Of a DNA stretch of 35,064 nt, positions 8,203 to 18,042 are shown piece by piece. The notes below the pieces were generated by a model that saw only the letters and a program-made list of their open reading frames with translations, was not told the origin of the DNA and did no database searches. Numbering within the stretch: the stretch's first letter is position 1; each line of letters opens with the position of its first letter. Source of the stretch: an uncultured Lachnospiraceae bacterium. Lineage in GTDB: Bacteria > Bacillota > Clostridia > Lachnospirales > Lachnospiraceae. Both the position numbers and the translations under genes were made by a program. The stretch is taken from NCBI GenBank assembly GCA_946403075.1, contig CAMIYN010000023.1, positions 1-35,064 on the forward strand. The letters run 5' to 3'.

Positions 8203-8471
8203 AATGTTGACTTGTATGGGCGAAGCTTATGTAAAAGTTATCTGAGCCTAATTATAAAAAATATCAGAAAATCTCTAAAAAGTCTAAAATCTATCTAAGG
8301 TTTTTAATGAACCTTCATTACTCAATAATTTTTAAATTTATATTATTAGAGTTTACCATGATTTTATCAAGATATAATGTGAATAAATTATTGATTTTTA
8401 TATGTATTTTTGATATCATAATAAGACTTGTGTTTTTTAACATAAAGAATCTATGAAAGGAGATACGAAGG
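8203..8471 (+). promoter_or_regulatory. Leader region of the str operon with candidate promoter
   Basis: This non-coding stretch precedes rpsL. The best promoter candidate is TATAAT at 8373-8378 with TTTACC at 8352-8357 (15-bp spacer, on the short side). It would leave a leader of roughly 85 nt. A small inverted repeat AAGGTT/AACCTT lies near 8300-8315 but has no T-tract, so it is not a terminator. No S12/S7-type regulatory structure or riboswitch was recognised here. Confidence 0.45.
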
Positions 8472-8891
8472 ATGCCAACATATAACCAACTTGTTCGTAA
8501 GGGCAGGAAAACTTCTATAAAGAAATCTACTGCACCTGCATTGCAAAAAGGTTTTAATTCACTAAAAAAACGAGCAACAAGTGAAAATGCTCCTCAAAAG
8601 AGAGGTGTTTGTACTGCTGTCAAGACTGCTACTCCAAAGAAGCCGAATTCTGCTCTTAGAAAAATTGCAAGAGTTCGTTTGTCAAACGGAATAGAAGTCA
8701 CAAGCTACATCCCAGGAGAGGGACATAATTTACAAGAGCATAGTGTTGTTATGATACGTGGAGGCAGAGTTAAAGATTTGCCAGGAACAAGATATCATAT
8801 TATTCGTGGGACACTTGATACAGCAGGTGTTGCAGATAGAAAAAAAGCTCGTTCAAAATATGGTGCGAAAAAACCAAAAGCTAAAAAGTAA
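8472..8891 (+). CDS. rpsL: 30S ribosomal protein S12
   Basis: Component of the decoding centre, 139 residues, complete. It has the near-invariant motifs [23 protein letters not shown] and [10 protein letters not shown], and the lysine-rich C-terminus GAKKPKAKK. The lysines that correspond to the classic streptomycin positions (in TPKKPN and GRVKDLPG) are the wild-type residues. The start has a strong ribosome binding site (AAAGGAG, then GAAGG close to the ATG). It is the first gene of the str cluster; rpoB and rpoC, which often precede it, are not in this window. Confidence 0.98.
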   Translation: MPTYNQLVRKGRKTSIKKSTAPALQKGFNSLKKRATSENAPQKRGVCTAVKTATPKKPNSALRKIARVRLSNGIEVTSYIPGEGHNLQEHSVVMIRGGRVKDLPGTRYHIIRGTLDTAGVADRKKARSKYGAKKPKAKK

Positions 8892-8903
8892 TTTTTGAAA
8901 TGT

Positions 8904-8961
8904 TGCCTATTCGTATTTTTATATATAGGCACACATATTGGATAGTACCATATGAGTACTA
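8904..8961 (+). promoter_or_regulatory. Two hairpins in the rpsL-rpsG spacer
   Basis: The 107-bp spacer contains two inverted repeats: a 7-bp stem TGCCTAT (8904-8910) with ATAGGCA (8925-8931), and a 6-bp stem TAGTAC (8943-8948) with GTACTA (8956-8961). Neither has a T-tract, so they are not terminators. In E. coli the S7 protein represses translation by binding the structured rpsL-rpsG spacer; a similar role here is inference only. Confidence 0.4.
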
Positions 8962-8998
8962 ATGATTTAATGAGATTATTATTAAGGAGGGAAGGAAC

Positions 8999-9469
8999 GT
9001 GCCAAGAAAAGGACATACCATTAAAAGAGAAGTGCTTGCTGATCCAATATATAATAGTATAGTTGTAACAAAATTAATAAATTCAATTATGCTTGATGGA
9101 AAAAAAGGCATAGCACAAAAAATAGTTTATGGTGCTTTTGAGCAAGTTAGCAAAGAGACAGGAAAAGGTCCAATAGAAGTTTTTGAAGAAGCTATGAATA
9201 ATATTATGCCAATATTGGAAGTAAAGGCAAAAAGATTGGGCGGTGCTACTTATCAAGTACCATTTGAGGTTAAGCCAGATAGGAGACAAGCTTTGGGGCT
9301 TAGATGGCTTACACAATTTTCTCGTAAGAGAGGAGAAAAAACACAAAAAGAAAGACTTGCAAAAGAAATCATAGATGCTAGTAATAACTTAGGTGGAGCA
9401 GTAAAGAAAAAAGAAGAAGTTCACCGTATGGCAGAAGCTAATAAAGCATTTGCAAGTTATAGATTTTAA
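8999..9469 (+). CDS. rpsG: 30S ribosomal protein S7
   Basis: Primary binding protein of the 16S rRNA 3' domain, 156 residues. It has the typical N-terminus ([11 protein letters not shown]), the segment [23 protein letters not shown] and the C-terminus [16 protein letters not shown]. It starts with GTG behind a strong AAGGAGG site; the GTG is supported because the conserved residues begin right after it. It lies 18 bp upstream of fusA. Confidence 0.98.
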   Translation: MPRKGHTIKREVLADPIYNSIVVTKLINSIMLDGKKGIAQKIVYGAFEQVSKETGKGPIEVFEEAMNNIMPILEVKAKRLGGATYQVPFEVKPDRRQALGLRWLTQFSRKRGEKTQKERLAKEIIDASNNLGGAVKKKEEVHRMAEANKAFASYRF

Positions 9470-9487
9470 TAATATAGGAGGTAAAAT

Positions 9488-11614
9488 ATGGCAGAAGGAA
9501 AAAGAGAATATCCGTTAGAGAGAACGAGAAATATTGGGATTATGGCTCATATAGATGCTGGTAAAACAACTACTACAGAAAGAATCCTATATTATACAGG
9601 AGTAAATCATAAAATTGGTGAAACTCACGAAGGAGCTGCGACAATGGACTGGATGGAGCAAGAAAAGGAGAGAGGTATAACAATTACTTCTGCTGCTACA
9701 ACTTGCCATTGGACACTTCAAAAAGAGCATAAACCATGGCCTGGACAATTAGAACATAGAATTAATATAATTGACACACCAGGACACGTGGATTTTACAG
9801 TAGAGGTTGAGAGGTCTTTGAGAGTTCTTGATGGTGCAGTAGGTGTATTTTGTGCTAAAGGTGGAGTTGAGCCACAGTCTGAGAATGTTTGGAGACAAGC
9901 AGATACTTATAAAGTTCCAAGAATGGCATTTATAAACAAGATGGATATACTTGGAGCAAATTTTTATGGAGCTGTTGAGCAAATAAGAGAAAGGCTTGGA
10001 AAAAATCCTATATGTATACAATTACCAATCGGTAAAGAAGATACTTTCAAAGGTATAATTGACTTATTTGAAATGAAAGCATACATATATAATGATGACA
10101 AGGGAGAAAATGTATCAGTTGTAGATATTCCTGATGATATGAAGGAATTAGCAGAAAAATATAAAGCCCAAATGATAGAAAAAATAAGTGAGCTTGATGA
10201 TGATTTGCTTGAAAAGTTTATAAATGGTGAAGAACCTACTGTAGAAGAGATGAAAAAAGCTCTTCGTAAGGGAACAATAGAAGGAACAGCTATACCTATT
10301 TGTTGTGGTTCTGCTTATAAAAATAAAGGGGTTCAAAAATTATTAGATGCAATAGTTGAGTATATGCCATCTCCAGTAGACATACCTCCAATAGAGGGAA
10401 CTGATATGGATGGAAATCAAGTAGTGAGACATTCATCTGATGAAGAACCATTTTCAGCACTTGCATTTAAAATTATGTCAGATCCATTCGTTGGAAAACT
10501 TGCATATTTTAGGGTGTATAGCGGGAGCATAAATTCAGGTAGTTATGTTTTAAATTCAACTAAAGATAAAAAAGAGAGAGTTGGTAGACTTTTACAAATG
10601 CATGCAAATAAGAGACAAGAAATAGATAAAGTATATAGTGGGGATATTGCAGCAGCTGTTGGATTTAAATTAACTACAACAGGAGACACAATTTGCGATG
10701 AACAACATCCTGTTATACTTGAGTCAATGGTATTCCCAGAACCAGTTATAGATATTGCTATTGAACCAAAGACTAAAAATGACCAAGGGAAGATGGGTGA
10801 AGCACTTGCAAAACTTGCAGAAGAAGATCCTACATTTAGAGCAAAGACAAATCAAGAGACAGGACAAACTATTATTTCTGGAATGGGAGAATTACATTTA
10901 GAGATTATAGTTGATAGACTCCTTAGAGAGTTTAATGTAGAGGCAAATGTTGGTGCTCCACAAGTTGCATATAAGGAAGCTATAACAAAGGCTGTAGATG
11001 TAGAAGCAAAATACATTAGACAATCTGGTGGAAGGGGACAATACGGACACTGTAAAGTTAAATTTGAACCAATGGATCCAAATGGTGAAGAAACATTTAA
11101 GTTTGAATCTACTGTAGTCGGTGGAGCTATTCCAAAAGAATATATACCAGCTGTTGGAGAGGGTATAGAAGAAGCAACAAAAACAGGTATCCTTGGAGGT
11201 TTCCCAGTATTGGGAGTTCATGCGAATTGTTATGATGGAACATATCACGAAGTTGACTCATCAGAAATGGCATTCCATATCGCTGGAAGTATGGCATTTA
11301 AAGATGCTATGCAAAAGGCAAGCCCAGTCTTACTTGAACCTATTATGAAGGTTGAAGTGACAATGCCTGAGGAATATATGGGAGATGTTATAGGAGATAT
11401 CAACTCAAGGAGAGGTAGGATAGAAGGGATGGATGATATAGCGAGTGGCAAAATTGTTAGAGCATTTGTTCCACTTGCAGAAATGTTTGGATATTCTACT
11501 GATTTGAGAAGTAAAACACAGGGTAGAGGGAACTATTCAATGTTTTTTGAAAAATACGAACAAGTTCCTAAAAATGTTCAAGACAAAATATTGTCTGAAA
11601 AGAAAGACAAATAA
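9488..11614 (+). CDS. fusA: Translation elongation factor G
   Basis: GTPase that drives ribosomal translocation, 708 residues, complete. The G-domain motifs are clear: [15 protein letters not shown] (P-loop), [11 protein letters not shown] (switch I), [16 protein letters not shown] (switch II) and NKMD (guanine specificity). These are followed by domain II ([11 protein letters not shown]), domain III ([14 protein letters not shown]), domain IV ([16 protein letters not shown]) and the C-terminal GRIEGMDDI region. The AGGAGG site is 7 bp before the ATG. It is part of the str operon. Confidence 0.99.
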   Translation: MAEGKREYPLERTRNIGIMAHIDAGKTTTTERILYYTGVNHKIGETHEGAATMDWMEQEKERGITITSAATTCHWTLQKEHKPWPGQLEHRINIIDTPGHVDFTVEVERSLRVLDGAVGVFCAKGGVEPQSENVWRQADTYKVPRMAFINKMDILGANFYGAVEQIRERLGKNPICIQLPIGKEDTFKGIIDLFEMKAYIYNDDKGENVSVVDIPDDMKELAEKYKAQMIEKISELDDDLLEKFINGEEPTVEEMKKALRKGTIEGTAIPICCGSAYKNKGVQKLLDAIVEYMPSPVDIPPIEGTDMDGNQVVRHSSDEEPFSALAFKIMSDPFVGKLAYFRVYSGSINSGSYVLNSTKDKKERVGRLLQMHANKRQEIDKVYSGDIAAAVGFKLTTTGDTICDEQHPVILESMVFPEPVIDIAIEPKTKNDQGKMGEALAKLAEEDPTFRAKTNQETGQTIISGMGELHLEIIVDRLLREFNVEANVGAPQVAYKEAITKAVDVEAKYIRQSGGRGQYGHCKVKFEPMDPNGEETFKFESTVVGGAIPKEYIPAVGEGIEEATKTGILGGFPVLGVHANCYDGTYHEVDSSEMAFHIAGSMAFKDAMQKASPVLLEPIMKVEVTMPEEYMGDVIGDINSRRGRIEGMDDIASGKIVRAFVPLAEMFGYSTDLRSKTQGRGNYSMFFEKYEQVPKNVQDKILSEKKDK

Positions 11615-11617
11615 TAT

Positions 11618-11646
11618 TTGATAAATTTTTAAAGTTGTGTTATAAT
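11618..11646 (+). promoter_or_regulatory. Internal tuf promoter with inverted repeat over the -10 box
   Basis: TTGATA (11618-11623), a 17-bp spacer and a perfect TATAAT (11641-11646) lie four bases after the fusA stop codon, so tuf can be transcribed separately. A perfect inverted repeat GTGTTAT-5 nt-ATAACAC (11637-11655) covers the -10 box and the predicted start; it could be an operator or chance. Confidence 0.8.
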
Positions 11647-11699
11647 GAATAACACTGTAAATAATTAAATTTTAAATAAATTTTAGGAGGAATTATAAA

Positions 11700-12893
11700 A
11701 TGTCAAAGGCAAAATTTGAAAGAAATAAACCACATTGTAATATTGGAACTATAGGTCATGTAGACCATGGTAAAACTACTTTAACTGCTGCTATAACAAA
11801 AGTTCTTCACGATAGAAAAGGAACAGGAGAAGCTATAGATTATGCAAATATTGATAAAGCTCCAGAAGAGAGAGAAAGAGGTATAACAATCAACACATCT
11901 CATGTAGAGTATGAGACAGATAAGAGACACTATGCCCATGTTGACTGTCCAGGCCATGCTGACTATGTAAAAAACATGATTACAGGTGCAGCTCAAATGG
12001 ATGGAGCAATCTTGGTTGTTGCTGCAACTGATGGTGTTATGGCACAAACAAGAGAACACATACTTCTTGCAAGACAAGTTGGTGTTCCATCAATAGTTGT
12101 ATTTATGAATAAGTGTGATATGGTTGATGATCCAGAGTTGTTAGAATTAGTTGAGATGGAGATTAGAGACTTATTAAAAGAGTATGAATTCCCAGGAGAT
12201 GAGATACCTATAATCAAAGGTTCAGCTCTAAAAGCTCTCGAGGATTCAAATGGTGAGTGGGGAGATAAGATTATAGAACTTATGGATGCTGTTGATTCAT
12301 ATGTAAAAGAGCCAGTTCGTGATACTGATAAACCATTCCTTATGCCAGTAGAAGATGTATTTACTATAACAGGTCGTGGTACTGTTGCTACTGGTAGAGT
12401 TGAGAGAGGAACTTTAAAATTAAACGAGGAAGTTGAGATAGTAGGTATTTCAGAAGAGACAAAGAAGAGTGTTATTACTGGTATAGAAATGTTTAGAAAG
12501 CTTTTAGATCAAGCAGAGGCTGGAGATAATGTAGGACTCTTGCTTAGAGGTATAGATAAGACTGATATACAGAGAGGACAAGTAATATGTAAACCAGGTT
12601 CAGTTAAGTGTCACAAGAAATTTACTGCACAAGTTTATGTGTTGACTAAAGATGAAGGTGGAAGACATACTCCATTTATGAATAACTATCGTCCACAATT
12701 CTATTTTAGAACTACAGATGTTACAGGTGTATGTATACTTCCACAAGGAACTGAAATGTGTATGCCAGGAGATAATGTAGAGATGACTGTTGAGCTTATC
12801 CATCCAATCGCTATGGAGCAAGGTTTGAGATTTGCCATAAGAGAAGGTGGACATACAGTAGGTTCTGGTAGAGTAGTTTCTATCATTGAATAA
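11700..12893 (+). CDS. tuf: Translation elongation factor Tu
   Basis: GTPase that delivers aminoacyl-tRNA to the ribosome, 397 residues, complete. Motifs: [15 protein letters not shown] (P-loop), [14 protein letters not shown] (switch I), [15 protein letters not shown] (switch II), NKCD and the third-domain segments GGRHTPF and RTTDVTG. The AGGAGG site is 8 bp upstream. It has its own promoter and ends at the terminator at 12977-13020. In many Bacillota the S10 operon follows, but here it does not. Confidence 0.99.
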   Translation: MSKAKFERNKPHCNIGTIGHVDHGKTTLTAAITKVLHDRKGTGEAIDYANIDKAPEERERGITINTSHVEYETDKRHYAHVDCPGHADYVKNMITGAAQMDGAILVVAATDGVMAQTREHILLARQVGVPSIVVFMNKCDMVDDPELLELVEMEIRDLLKEYEFPGDEIPIIKGSALKALEDSNGEWGDKIIELMDAVDSYVKEPVRDTDKPFLMPVEDVFTITGRGTVATGRVERGTLKLNEEVEIVGISEETKKSVITGIEMFRKLLDQAEAGDNVGLLLRGIDKTDIQRGQVICKPGSVKCHKKFTAQVYVLTKDEGGRHTPFMNNYRPQFYFRTTDVTGVCILPQGTEMCMPGDNVEMTVELIHPIAMEQGLRFAIREGGHTVGSGRVVSIIE

Positions 12894-12976
12894 TTAGAAA
12901 TTATAAATTTTATAAAAAGGGCAATTTTAGGTAACTTTAATTAGAGATTTTATTGTAAAGACAGTTTTTATGCATA

Positions 12977-13020
12977 AAAAGACCACATAAATGAGATTTA
13001 CTCTTATGTGGTCTTTTATT
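12977..13020 (+). terminator. Terminator after tuf
   Basis: A 14-bp stem, AAAAGACCACATAA (12977-12990) with TTATGTGGTCTTTT (13004-13017), a 13-base loop and a short T-rich tail. It closes the str-tuf transcription unit, and the A-rich 5' arm could also work on the opposite strand. Confidence 0.85.
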
Positions 13021-13032
13021 AGTTCTTAATAA

Positions 13033-13098
13033 ATTGATTTAGGGACAGCAGCCAAATCATTAAATATGAGTGAAAATGAATTTGTAAAATTAGTATAA
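13033..13098 (+). pseudogene. Possible remnant of a UPF0175-type antitoxin gene
   Basis: One frame encodes IDLGTAAKSLNMSENEFVKL followed by Val and a stop codon. This resembles the C-terminal part of UPF0175 antitoxins (the ISLGKAAELAGMSREEF pattern). There is a stop codon immediately upstream in frame and no start codon or ribosome binding site that would give a whole protein. The match is from memory and short. Confidence 0.3.
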
Positions 13099-13210
13099 TG
13101 TGAAAAAATATAATTAGTATATTGTATATTATTAAAAGTTGCCATAAGTTTTAACATATGTATTGCAACATAATTTAGACTTTATAAAAATTTATATTTA
13201 GCCTTCAAAA

Positions 13211-13240
13211 AACTAGATGTGTAAACATCTAGTTTTTTTA
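13211..13240 (+). terminator. Rho-independent terminator without an obvious gene
   Basis: AACTAGATG (13211-13219) pairs with CATCTAGTT (13226-13234) around a 6-base loop, followed by T residues. No intact gene lies between this and the tuf terminator, so it may have served the degraded gene near 13033 or act as a backup. The 522-bp gap 12894-13415 otherwise holds only the tuf terminator, the antitoxin-like remnant and the promoter at 13354-13382. Confidence 0.75.
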
Positions 13241-13353
13241 TTACAAGTAGTGATGTTACGAGTTAAAAAAATTTATTGTTGAGAAATTGCATCTACATCC
13301 TATTGCCAAGCAGGTATCCCTTTATGATTTTCAATATCATCATATTAATTGCT

Positions 13354-13382
13354 TTGATAAAATTTTGAAAGTGTGATATCAT
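13354..13382 (+). promoter_or_regulatory. Promoter of the M16 peptidase gene
   Basis: TTGATA (13354-13359), a 17-bp spacer and TATCAT (13377-13382) with an upstream TG (13374-13375), i.e. an extended -10. It is followed by a GGAGG site just before the ATG at 13416. Confidence 0.7.
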
Positions 13383-13415
13383 ATATATAATATACCATAC
13401 TCAATGGAGGGTTAA

Positions 13416-16400
13416 ATGAAAAAAATATTAATTCTTTTGTTTATGATGTTTATTTTGACATCTTGTAATGTTAATTCAAAAATAGATGTAGAAGAAGATA
13501 ACGAAATAATAGAATATGTATCAGGTTTACCTGAAAATAACGACATAAATATATCAGATTCAAGATTTAAAACTATTTTACCAAAGGCAGGAGATGAGGT
13601 TTATAATTTCACTGTTAAGCATATAGGTAAAATTGATAGTTTAAAAGCAAATACTGCACATTTTTTGCATGATGCAAGTGGGCTAAATCTTTATTATATA
13701 CAAACGGATGATAAGGAATTGTCTTTTCAGATAAGTTTTAGAGTGCCATATGAAGATGAGAGTGATGCTCCACATGTCTTTGAACATACAATTTTATCTG
13801 GTTCAAAAAAATATAATTCATCAAATTTATTTTTTGATTTAAATAACAAAACTTTTAATACTTATGTGAATGCATATACTACAAATGCAGTAACTTCTTA
13901 TCCAGTTAGTTCTATGAGTGAAGAACAACTTTTAAAAATGGTTGATGTATATATGAGTTGTATGATAGAACCTAATTTTTTGGAAGATATTAATATTTTC
14001 AAAAGAGAGGGAATAAGGTATGAGCTTTCAAACCAAAAAGATGCTATAAGTATAAAAGGAACAGTTTATAGTGAGGATTTAGGCTATATGACTTCTGAAT
14101 CAAGAGCAATTTATGAAGGAATACAAAAATCTCTCTATAAGGGAACAATACTCGCAAATGCTATAGGTAGAGCAAATACTCATATTGAAGAATTGACATA
14201 TGAAAAAATGATAGAAATATATAATAAGTATTATAAGATGAGTAATGCAGTTGCTATCCTTTATGGAAATCTTGACTATAATAAATTTTTAAATCTTTTA
14301 GATAATAATTATTTATCAAAAATAACAAGAGATGGAAATGATTATTCTAAAATATATGATATAGAGATGAAAGCAGATTATATAGAAAGTATAAATTATA
14401 TACCTGCATATAGAGAAACAGAGAGTGAAAACAATAGTGTAGTCACATATGCTATGGATTTTTATGGAAAGAGTGCTAAAGATAAAATAAAAATTGACAT
14501 TGTGAATTCTTTGATAAGTGATAAAAATTCGTATTTAAATAGTATACTATTTGAAAATTCAATTAATAGTGTATTTACCATAGGGGACACATTTACAGAT
14601 GGAAGTGCTTTTGATGCAGTTATATTTGAATTAAGTAATTGTAGCGATAGTGATGCAGATGTATTTAAAGATAGTGTTGAAGAAGCATTAAATCAAATAA
14701 TAATAGATGGGGTACAAACTGATATAGTTAATAATAAATATAAATTTTTAGATTTTGAAAAGAGTATTTTGAGAAATAATACTGGTATAGGGATTGCTGT
14801 AGGAAAAGTCATAGCAGCAGATTGGGCAAAGAGTGATAATCCGTATTTTTTAGAATACGAAGAAATGTCGATTAATGAATTAAAAGAAGATACAGAACAA
14901 ATATTTATAAAACAATATGTAAATGAATTATTAAATGCAAAAAGAAAATCACTCATCACACATACTGTTATGCCAGGGCTTGCAGAAGAAATGGAAAAAA
15001 ATACAGAAGACTATTTAAAAAATCTAAAAAAGGAAATGACAAGAGCAGAAGTTTTGGAATTAATAAAAGAAACCAAAGATTTTAATGAAAAGAGTAAAAT
15101 ACAAAATAGGATTATAAATAATGATTTTTACATTCCTATAGATTCACTTCCTGATGTAAATATGCCGTATAATGTTGATATGGCAAATATTGGAGACATA
15201 AGAAGTTATACATCCTATGTAAATTTTGATGATGTGGGAAGGTTTTGCCTAATTTTTGATACAAGCAATGTATCCCAAGATGAAATATTTGATTTATCAT
15301 TATATAAGATGTTGTTAAAAGAGTTGCCTACCGATATTTATTCGAGAGATGATGTGAACTCTCTATTTTCAAAATATTTTTATAATTTTGATGTATCTAT
15401 TATGTATCCAGACCAAAGTTCTGCCGAATTTAATTATCCTATGCTATATCTTTCTTGGGATGGTTTAGTTAATGATTATGGAAAAAGTTTAGAGTTTTTA
15501 TTAAATGTTTTGTCAAATACAAATTATTCATATAAAGATGATTTAATTGATGTGATATTAAAAAATAAAGAATATTATAATTTGGCAAAATATGATAATT
15601 TAAAACTTGCAAATTTACTCACAAATTCAAATATAAAACAGACTGCTGCCTACAGGTTTTATGCAGAAGGAAATGAGTTTTATAAATATTTAAATAATAT
15701 AGTAGACAAATTAGAAAAAGATGATGATTATATAAATACAGTAGTAAATAAAATGAAAAATATAATTGATAAGGTTATATCAAAAACACATATAGCAACT
15801 TATATTGCAGCAAGTGAAGAAAATGTTTTTAAAGTAGAGGAGATAAATAGAGAGAAATTACTTACATTAAAATCAAATACTATTACACATAATAACTATA
15901 CTCTACCATATGGTGAATTCAAAAAAGTGGGTGGTTATATAAATTCAAAATTGCAAACCTCTTTCTTGTCTGCGAATTTCAAAAAAGAAGAAAACTTTAA
16001 AGGAAAGTATATACCATATATAGTTGCGGCAAATGATAAATTTTTTATACCAAATATGAGATTTATAAATGCTGCATATAGTGCAGGAGTAAGTGTAGAT
16101 TTGAGTAGATATGCAATAAATATGTATACATATAGTGACCCCAATACCGAAAAGACTTTAAAAGAATATGATAATTTTGCCACTAATCTAAGTGCAATGG
16201 ATTTGACAGAAGATGAATTAAATGGATATATATTAAAAACTTATAGTATGGTTTGTTTCCCTATTGGTGAAATTGATAAGGCAGAAGCAAGCTTTCTTAA
16301 CTTGTTGTCAGGAGTTGATGAATTGAAAATTGTATCAATTGGTAGAGAGATAAAAAATGCAAATATAGATGACAAAAAAGATGCGGCAGCTGAAATAAAA

Positions 16401-16499
16401 AAAATATTGTCAAATGCAGTAGTAAGTATGATAGGAAATGCGACGGATATAAAAAAAATAGCAAAAAGATTTAATAAGATTTATGATTTTAGAAAATAA
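13416..16499 (+). CDS. M16C family zinc metallopeptidase, predicted lipoprotein
   Basis: A large insulinase-superfamily peptidase of 1027 residues, similar in layout to presequence protease (PreP/Cym1 type). The inverted zinc motif HxxEH is present as HVFEH (residues 120-124), and a likely third ligand is the glutamate in FKREGIRYEL near residue 200. The N-terminal half carries the active M16 domain; the C-terminal half is the usual inactive M16 copy after a helical linker. The N-terminus has a lysine pair, a hydrophobic core and a lipobox LTSC with Cys17, so it should be anchored outside the membrane. It probably degrades peptides. It is monocistronic between its promoter and the terminator at 16530-16562. 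Confidence 0.9.
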   Translation: MKKILILLFMMFILTSCNVNSKIDVEEDNEIIEYVSGLPENNDINISDSRFKTILPKAGDEVYNFTVKHIGKIDSLKANTAHFLHDASGLNLYYIQTDDKELSFQISFRVPYEDESDAPHVFEHTILSGSKKYNSSNLFFDLNNKTFNTYVNAYTTNAVTSYPVSSMSEEQLLKMVDVYMSCMIEPNFLEDINIFKREGIRYELSNQKDAISIKGTVYSEDLGYMTSESRAIYEGIQKSLYKGTILANAIGRANTHIEELTYEKMIEIYNKYYKMSNAVAILYGNLDYNKFLNLLDNNYLSKITRDGNDYSKIYDIEMKADYIESINYIPAYRETESENNSVVTYAMDFYGKSAKDKIKIDIVNSLISDKNSYLNSILFENSINSVFTIGDTFTDGSAFDAVIFELSNCSDSDADVFKDSVEEALNQIIIDGVQTDIVNNKYKFLDFEKSILRNNTGIGIAVGKVIAADWAKSDNPYFLEYEEMSINELKEDTEQIFIKQYVNELLNAKRKSLITHTVMPGLAEEMEKNTEDYLKNLKKEMTRAEVLELIKETKDFNEKSKIQNRIINNDFYIPIDSLPDVNMPYNVDMANIGDIRSYTSYVNFDDVGRFCLIFDTSNVSQDEIFDLSLYKMLLKELPTDIYSRDDVNSLFSKYFYNFDVSIMYPDQSSAEFNYPMLYLSWDGLVNDYGKSLEFLLNVLSNTNYSYKDDLIDVILKNKEYYNLAKYDNLKLANLLTNSNIKQTAAYRFYAEGNEFYKYLNNIVDKLEKDDDYINTVVNKMKNIIDKVISKTHIATYIAASEENVFKVEEINREKLLTLKSNTITHNNYTLPYGEFKKVGGYINSKLQTSFLSANFKKEENFKGKYIPYIVAANDKFFIPNMRFINAAYSAGVSVDLSRYAINMYTYSDPNTEKTLKEYDNFATNLSAMDLTEDELNGYILKTYSMVCFPIGEIDKAEASFLNLLSGVDELKIVSIGREIKNANIDDKKDAAAEIKKILSNAVVSMIGNATDIKKIAKRFNKIYDFRK

Positions 16500-16529
16500 A
16501 TTTAAGACAAATTTTAAAATATAAATTTT

Positions 16530-16562
16530 AAAAACATATTGATTATTCAATATGTTTTTTTG
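16530..16562. terminator. Bidirectional terminator between M16 peptidase and hemZ
   Basis: A 13-bp perfect stem, AAAAACATATTGA (16530-16542) with TCAATATGTTTTT (16547-16559), around a TTAT loop. It has T residues on the right for the plus strand and A residues on the left that become U on the minus strand. It serves both convergent units; the stop codon of hemZ lies in the loop. Confidence 0.85.
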
Positions 16563-18042
16563 TATAGTCAACTATGGATTTAAAACCATCTATTCTTTTT
16601 ACTGTTTTTTCTCCATTTTTTCCATAATTCACAATTTTTGATGTAGCACCACAACCAAAGCCAATGACAGTGTGTCTCTCACTCATCATCAAAATATTAT
16701 ATAAGCATTCTTTGGTTATTTTAGAAAATCCAATATTTTCAAGATTGCCAGATATATTTTTTTGTCTATATAGATAATATGGTAAAAAGTTAGAATTTGT
16801 AATCATATTAAAACTTTCATTTGACATTTTTTCTATTTCATAATCATCATTAATTCCTGCAAGATATTCGTTTTCCCATATTTCTTTTTCATAATTTAAT
16901 CTTGATGCTCTCTTTAGTGAGAGCATATGTGTGGTTATTGATTCGGGATTTAAATTAATAACTTGTTTTAAACTATTTATTACATCAACTAATTTTTCAT
17001 TTGGAAGTCCAAGTATCAAATCCATATTAATATTATTAAAACCTAAATTCCTTGCAAGATTAAAACTATCTATTATTTGTTTTACAGTGTGTTTTCTACC
17101 TATTAGGTCAAGAGTTTTTTGATTAAAAGTTTGTGGATTAATAGAAATTCTATGAACATTAAAATCCTTCATAAGTTTTAATTTATAACTATTAATTGTA
17201 TCAGGCCTACCTGCTTCTATTGTAAATTCTTTTATTTTATCTAAATCAATATGCTTTTTTATAATTTCTAAAAATTTTTTAAATTGTAGATTATCAAAAG
17301 AAGTAGGAGTACCTCCCCCTATGTAAAGTGAAATAATTTTTTTATTTTTAATTTCAATATTATTTTTTAATTCACTATCAAGAGTTTCTAAATATTTATC
17401 TACAAAATTTCCCCATTTATTAATATTAAAAGAAGTAAAAGAACAATAGAGACAGGTTGATACACAAAATGGAACAGAGATATAAATACTACAATTGTTT
17501 TTAAAATTAGGGATTGTTTTTAATATATTTATTTCTCTAATTGCAATATCATATAATAGTTTTGATTTTTCATTTGATACTAAATATTCAGTTTTTAAAA
17601 ATTTTTCAATAATTTCATATAAATTTTTATTATCAATAGTTTGATTGTTAAAATCTAAATTAATTGGATTTTCTTTTAAATATTTAATAAAATTATTTAT
17701 AGTTTCACTATGTGTATTTTCGCTAAAACATAAATATTCAATTATTTGAGTTAAAATGTTTACAGGTCTTATACCTGTTAATGCACCATAGGGTAATGTC
17801 TTATTTGTTAATTTGGATAAATGATTATATAAACTTCTTTTTATGTTATTTTTGTTTTCAATTCTTTCATTATAAAATTTGCCACTGTAATAATTATCTA
17901 TCAATATGTCATCTTTATTAATATTAATGTTATTATCATCATAAATAAAATTTAATTTTTTGTATGGAAAGAAAGCCATACATAAATCTCTTATGTCAGT
18001 TTCAAAATCTCTTAATTCTTTTTTAATATTTATATAAATCAT
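16543..18042 (-). CDS. hemZ: HemZ-type coproporphyrinogen dehydrogenase-like radical SAM protein
   Basis: Radical SAM enzyme of the oxygen-independent coproporphyrinogen oxidase superfamily, 499 residues. The iron-sulphur motif CxxxCxxC is CVSTCLYC (Cys193, 197 and 200), followed by the SAM-binding segments LYIGGGTPTSF and FTIEAGRPDTI and the strand MDLILGLPNE. The length and the roughly 180-residue N-terminal extension ahead of the cluster fit HemZ rather than HemN or HemW. HemZ proteins are annotated as coproporphyrinogen dehydrogenases, though the reaction is poorly proven. No other haem genes are in this window. It starts 4 bp inside the preceding flavoprotein gene and is the last gene of the minus-strand operon. 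Confidence 0.85.
   Translation of the reverse strand: MIYINIKKELRDFETDIRDLCMAFFPYKKLNFIYDDNNININKDDILIDNYYSGKFYNERIENKNNIKRSLYNHLSKLTNKTLPYGALTGIRPVNILTQIIEYLCFSENTHSETINNFIKYLKENPINLDFNNQTIDNKNLYEIIEKFLKTEYLVSNEKSKLLYDIAIREINILKTIPNFKNNCSIYISVPFCVSTCLYCSFTSFNINKWGNFVDKYLETLDSELKNNIEIKNKKIISLYIGGGTPTSFDNLQFKKFLEIIKKHIDLDKIKEFTIEAGRPDTINSYKLKLMKDFNVHRISINPQTFNQKTLDLIGRKHTVKQIIDSFNLARNLGFNNINMDLILGLPNEKLVDVINSLKQVINLNPESITTHMLSLKRASRLNYEKEIWENEYLAGINDDYEIEKMSNESFNMITNSNFLPYYLYRQKNISGNLENIGFSKITKECLYNILMMSERHTVIGFGCGATSKIVNYGKNGEKTVKRIDGFKSIVDYTKKHIE

Noticed and set aside
8300-8320. AAGGTT/AACCTT inverted repeat as a terminator after the DUF3343 gene
   Set aside because: The stem is only 6 bp and no T-tract follows.
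9083-12886. Many minus-strand frames of 60-116 codons opposite rpsG, fusA and tuf
   Set aside because: They are shadows of highly conserved, codon-biased genes on the plus strand and lack ribosome binding sites.
13290-13335. Minus-strand fragment reading DIENHKGIPAWQ before a stop codon, possibly another gene remnant
   Set aside because: Twelve codons are too few to assign, and no start or family pattern can be shown.
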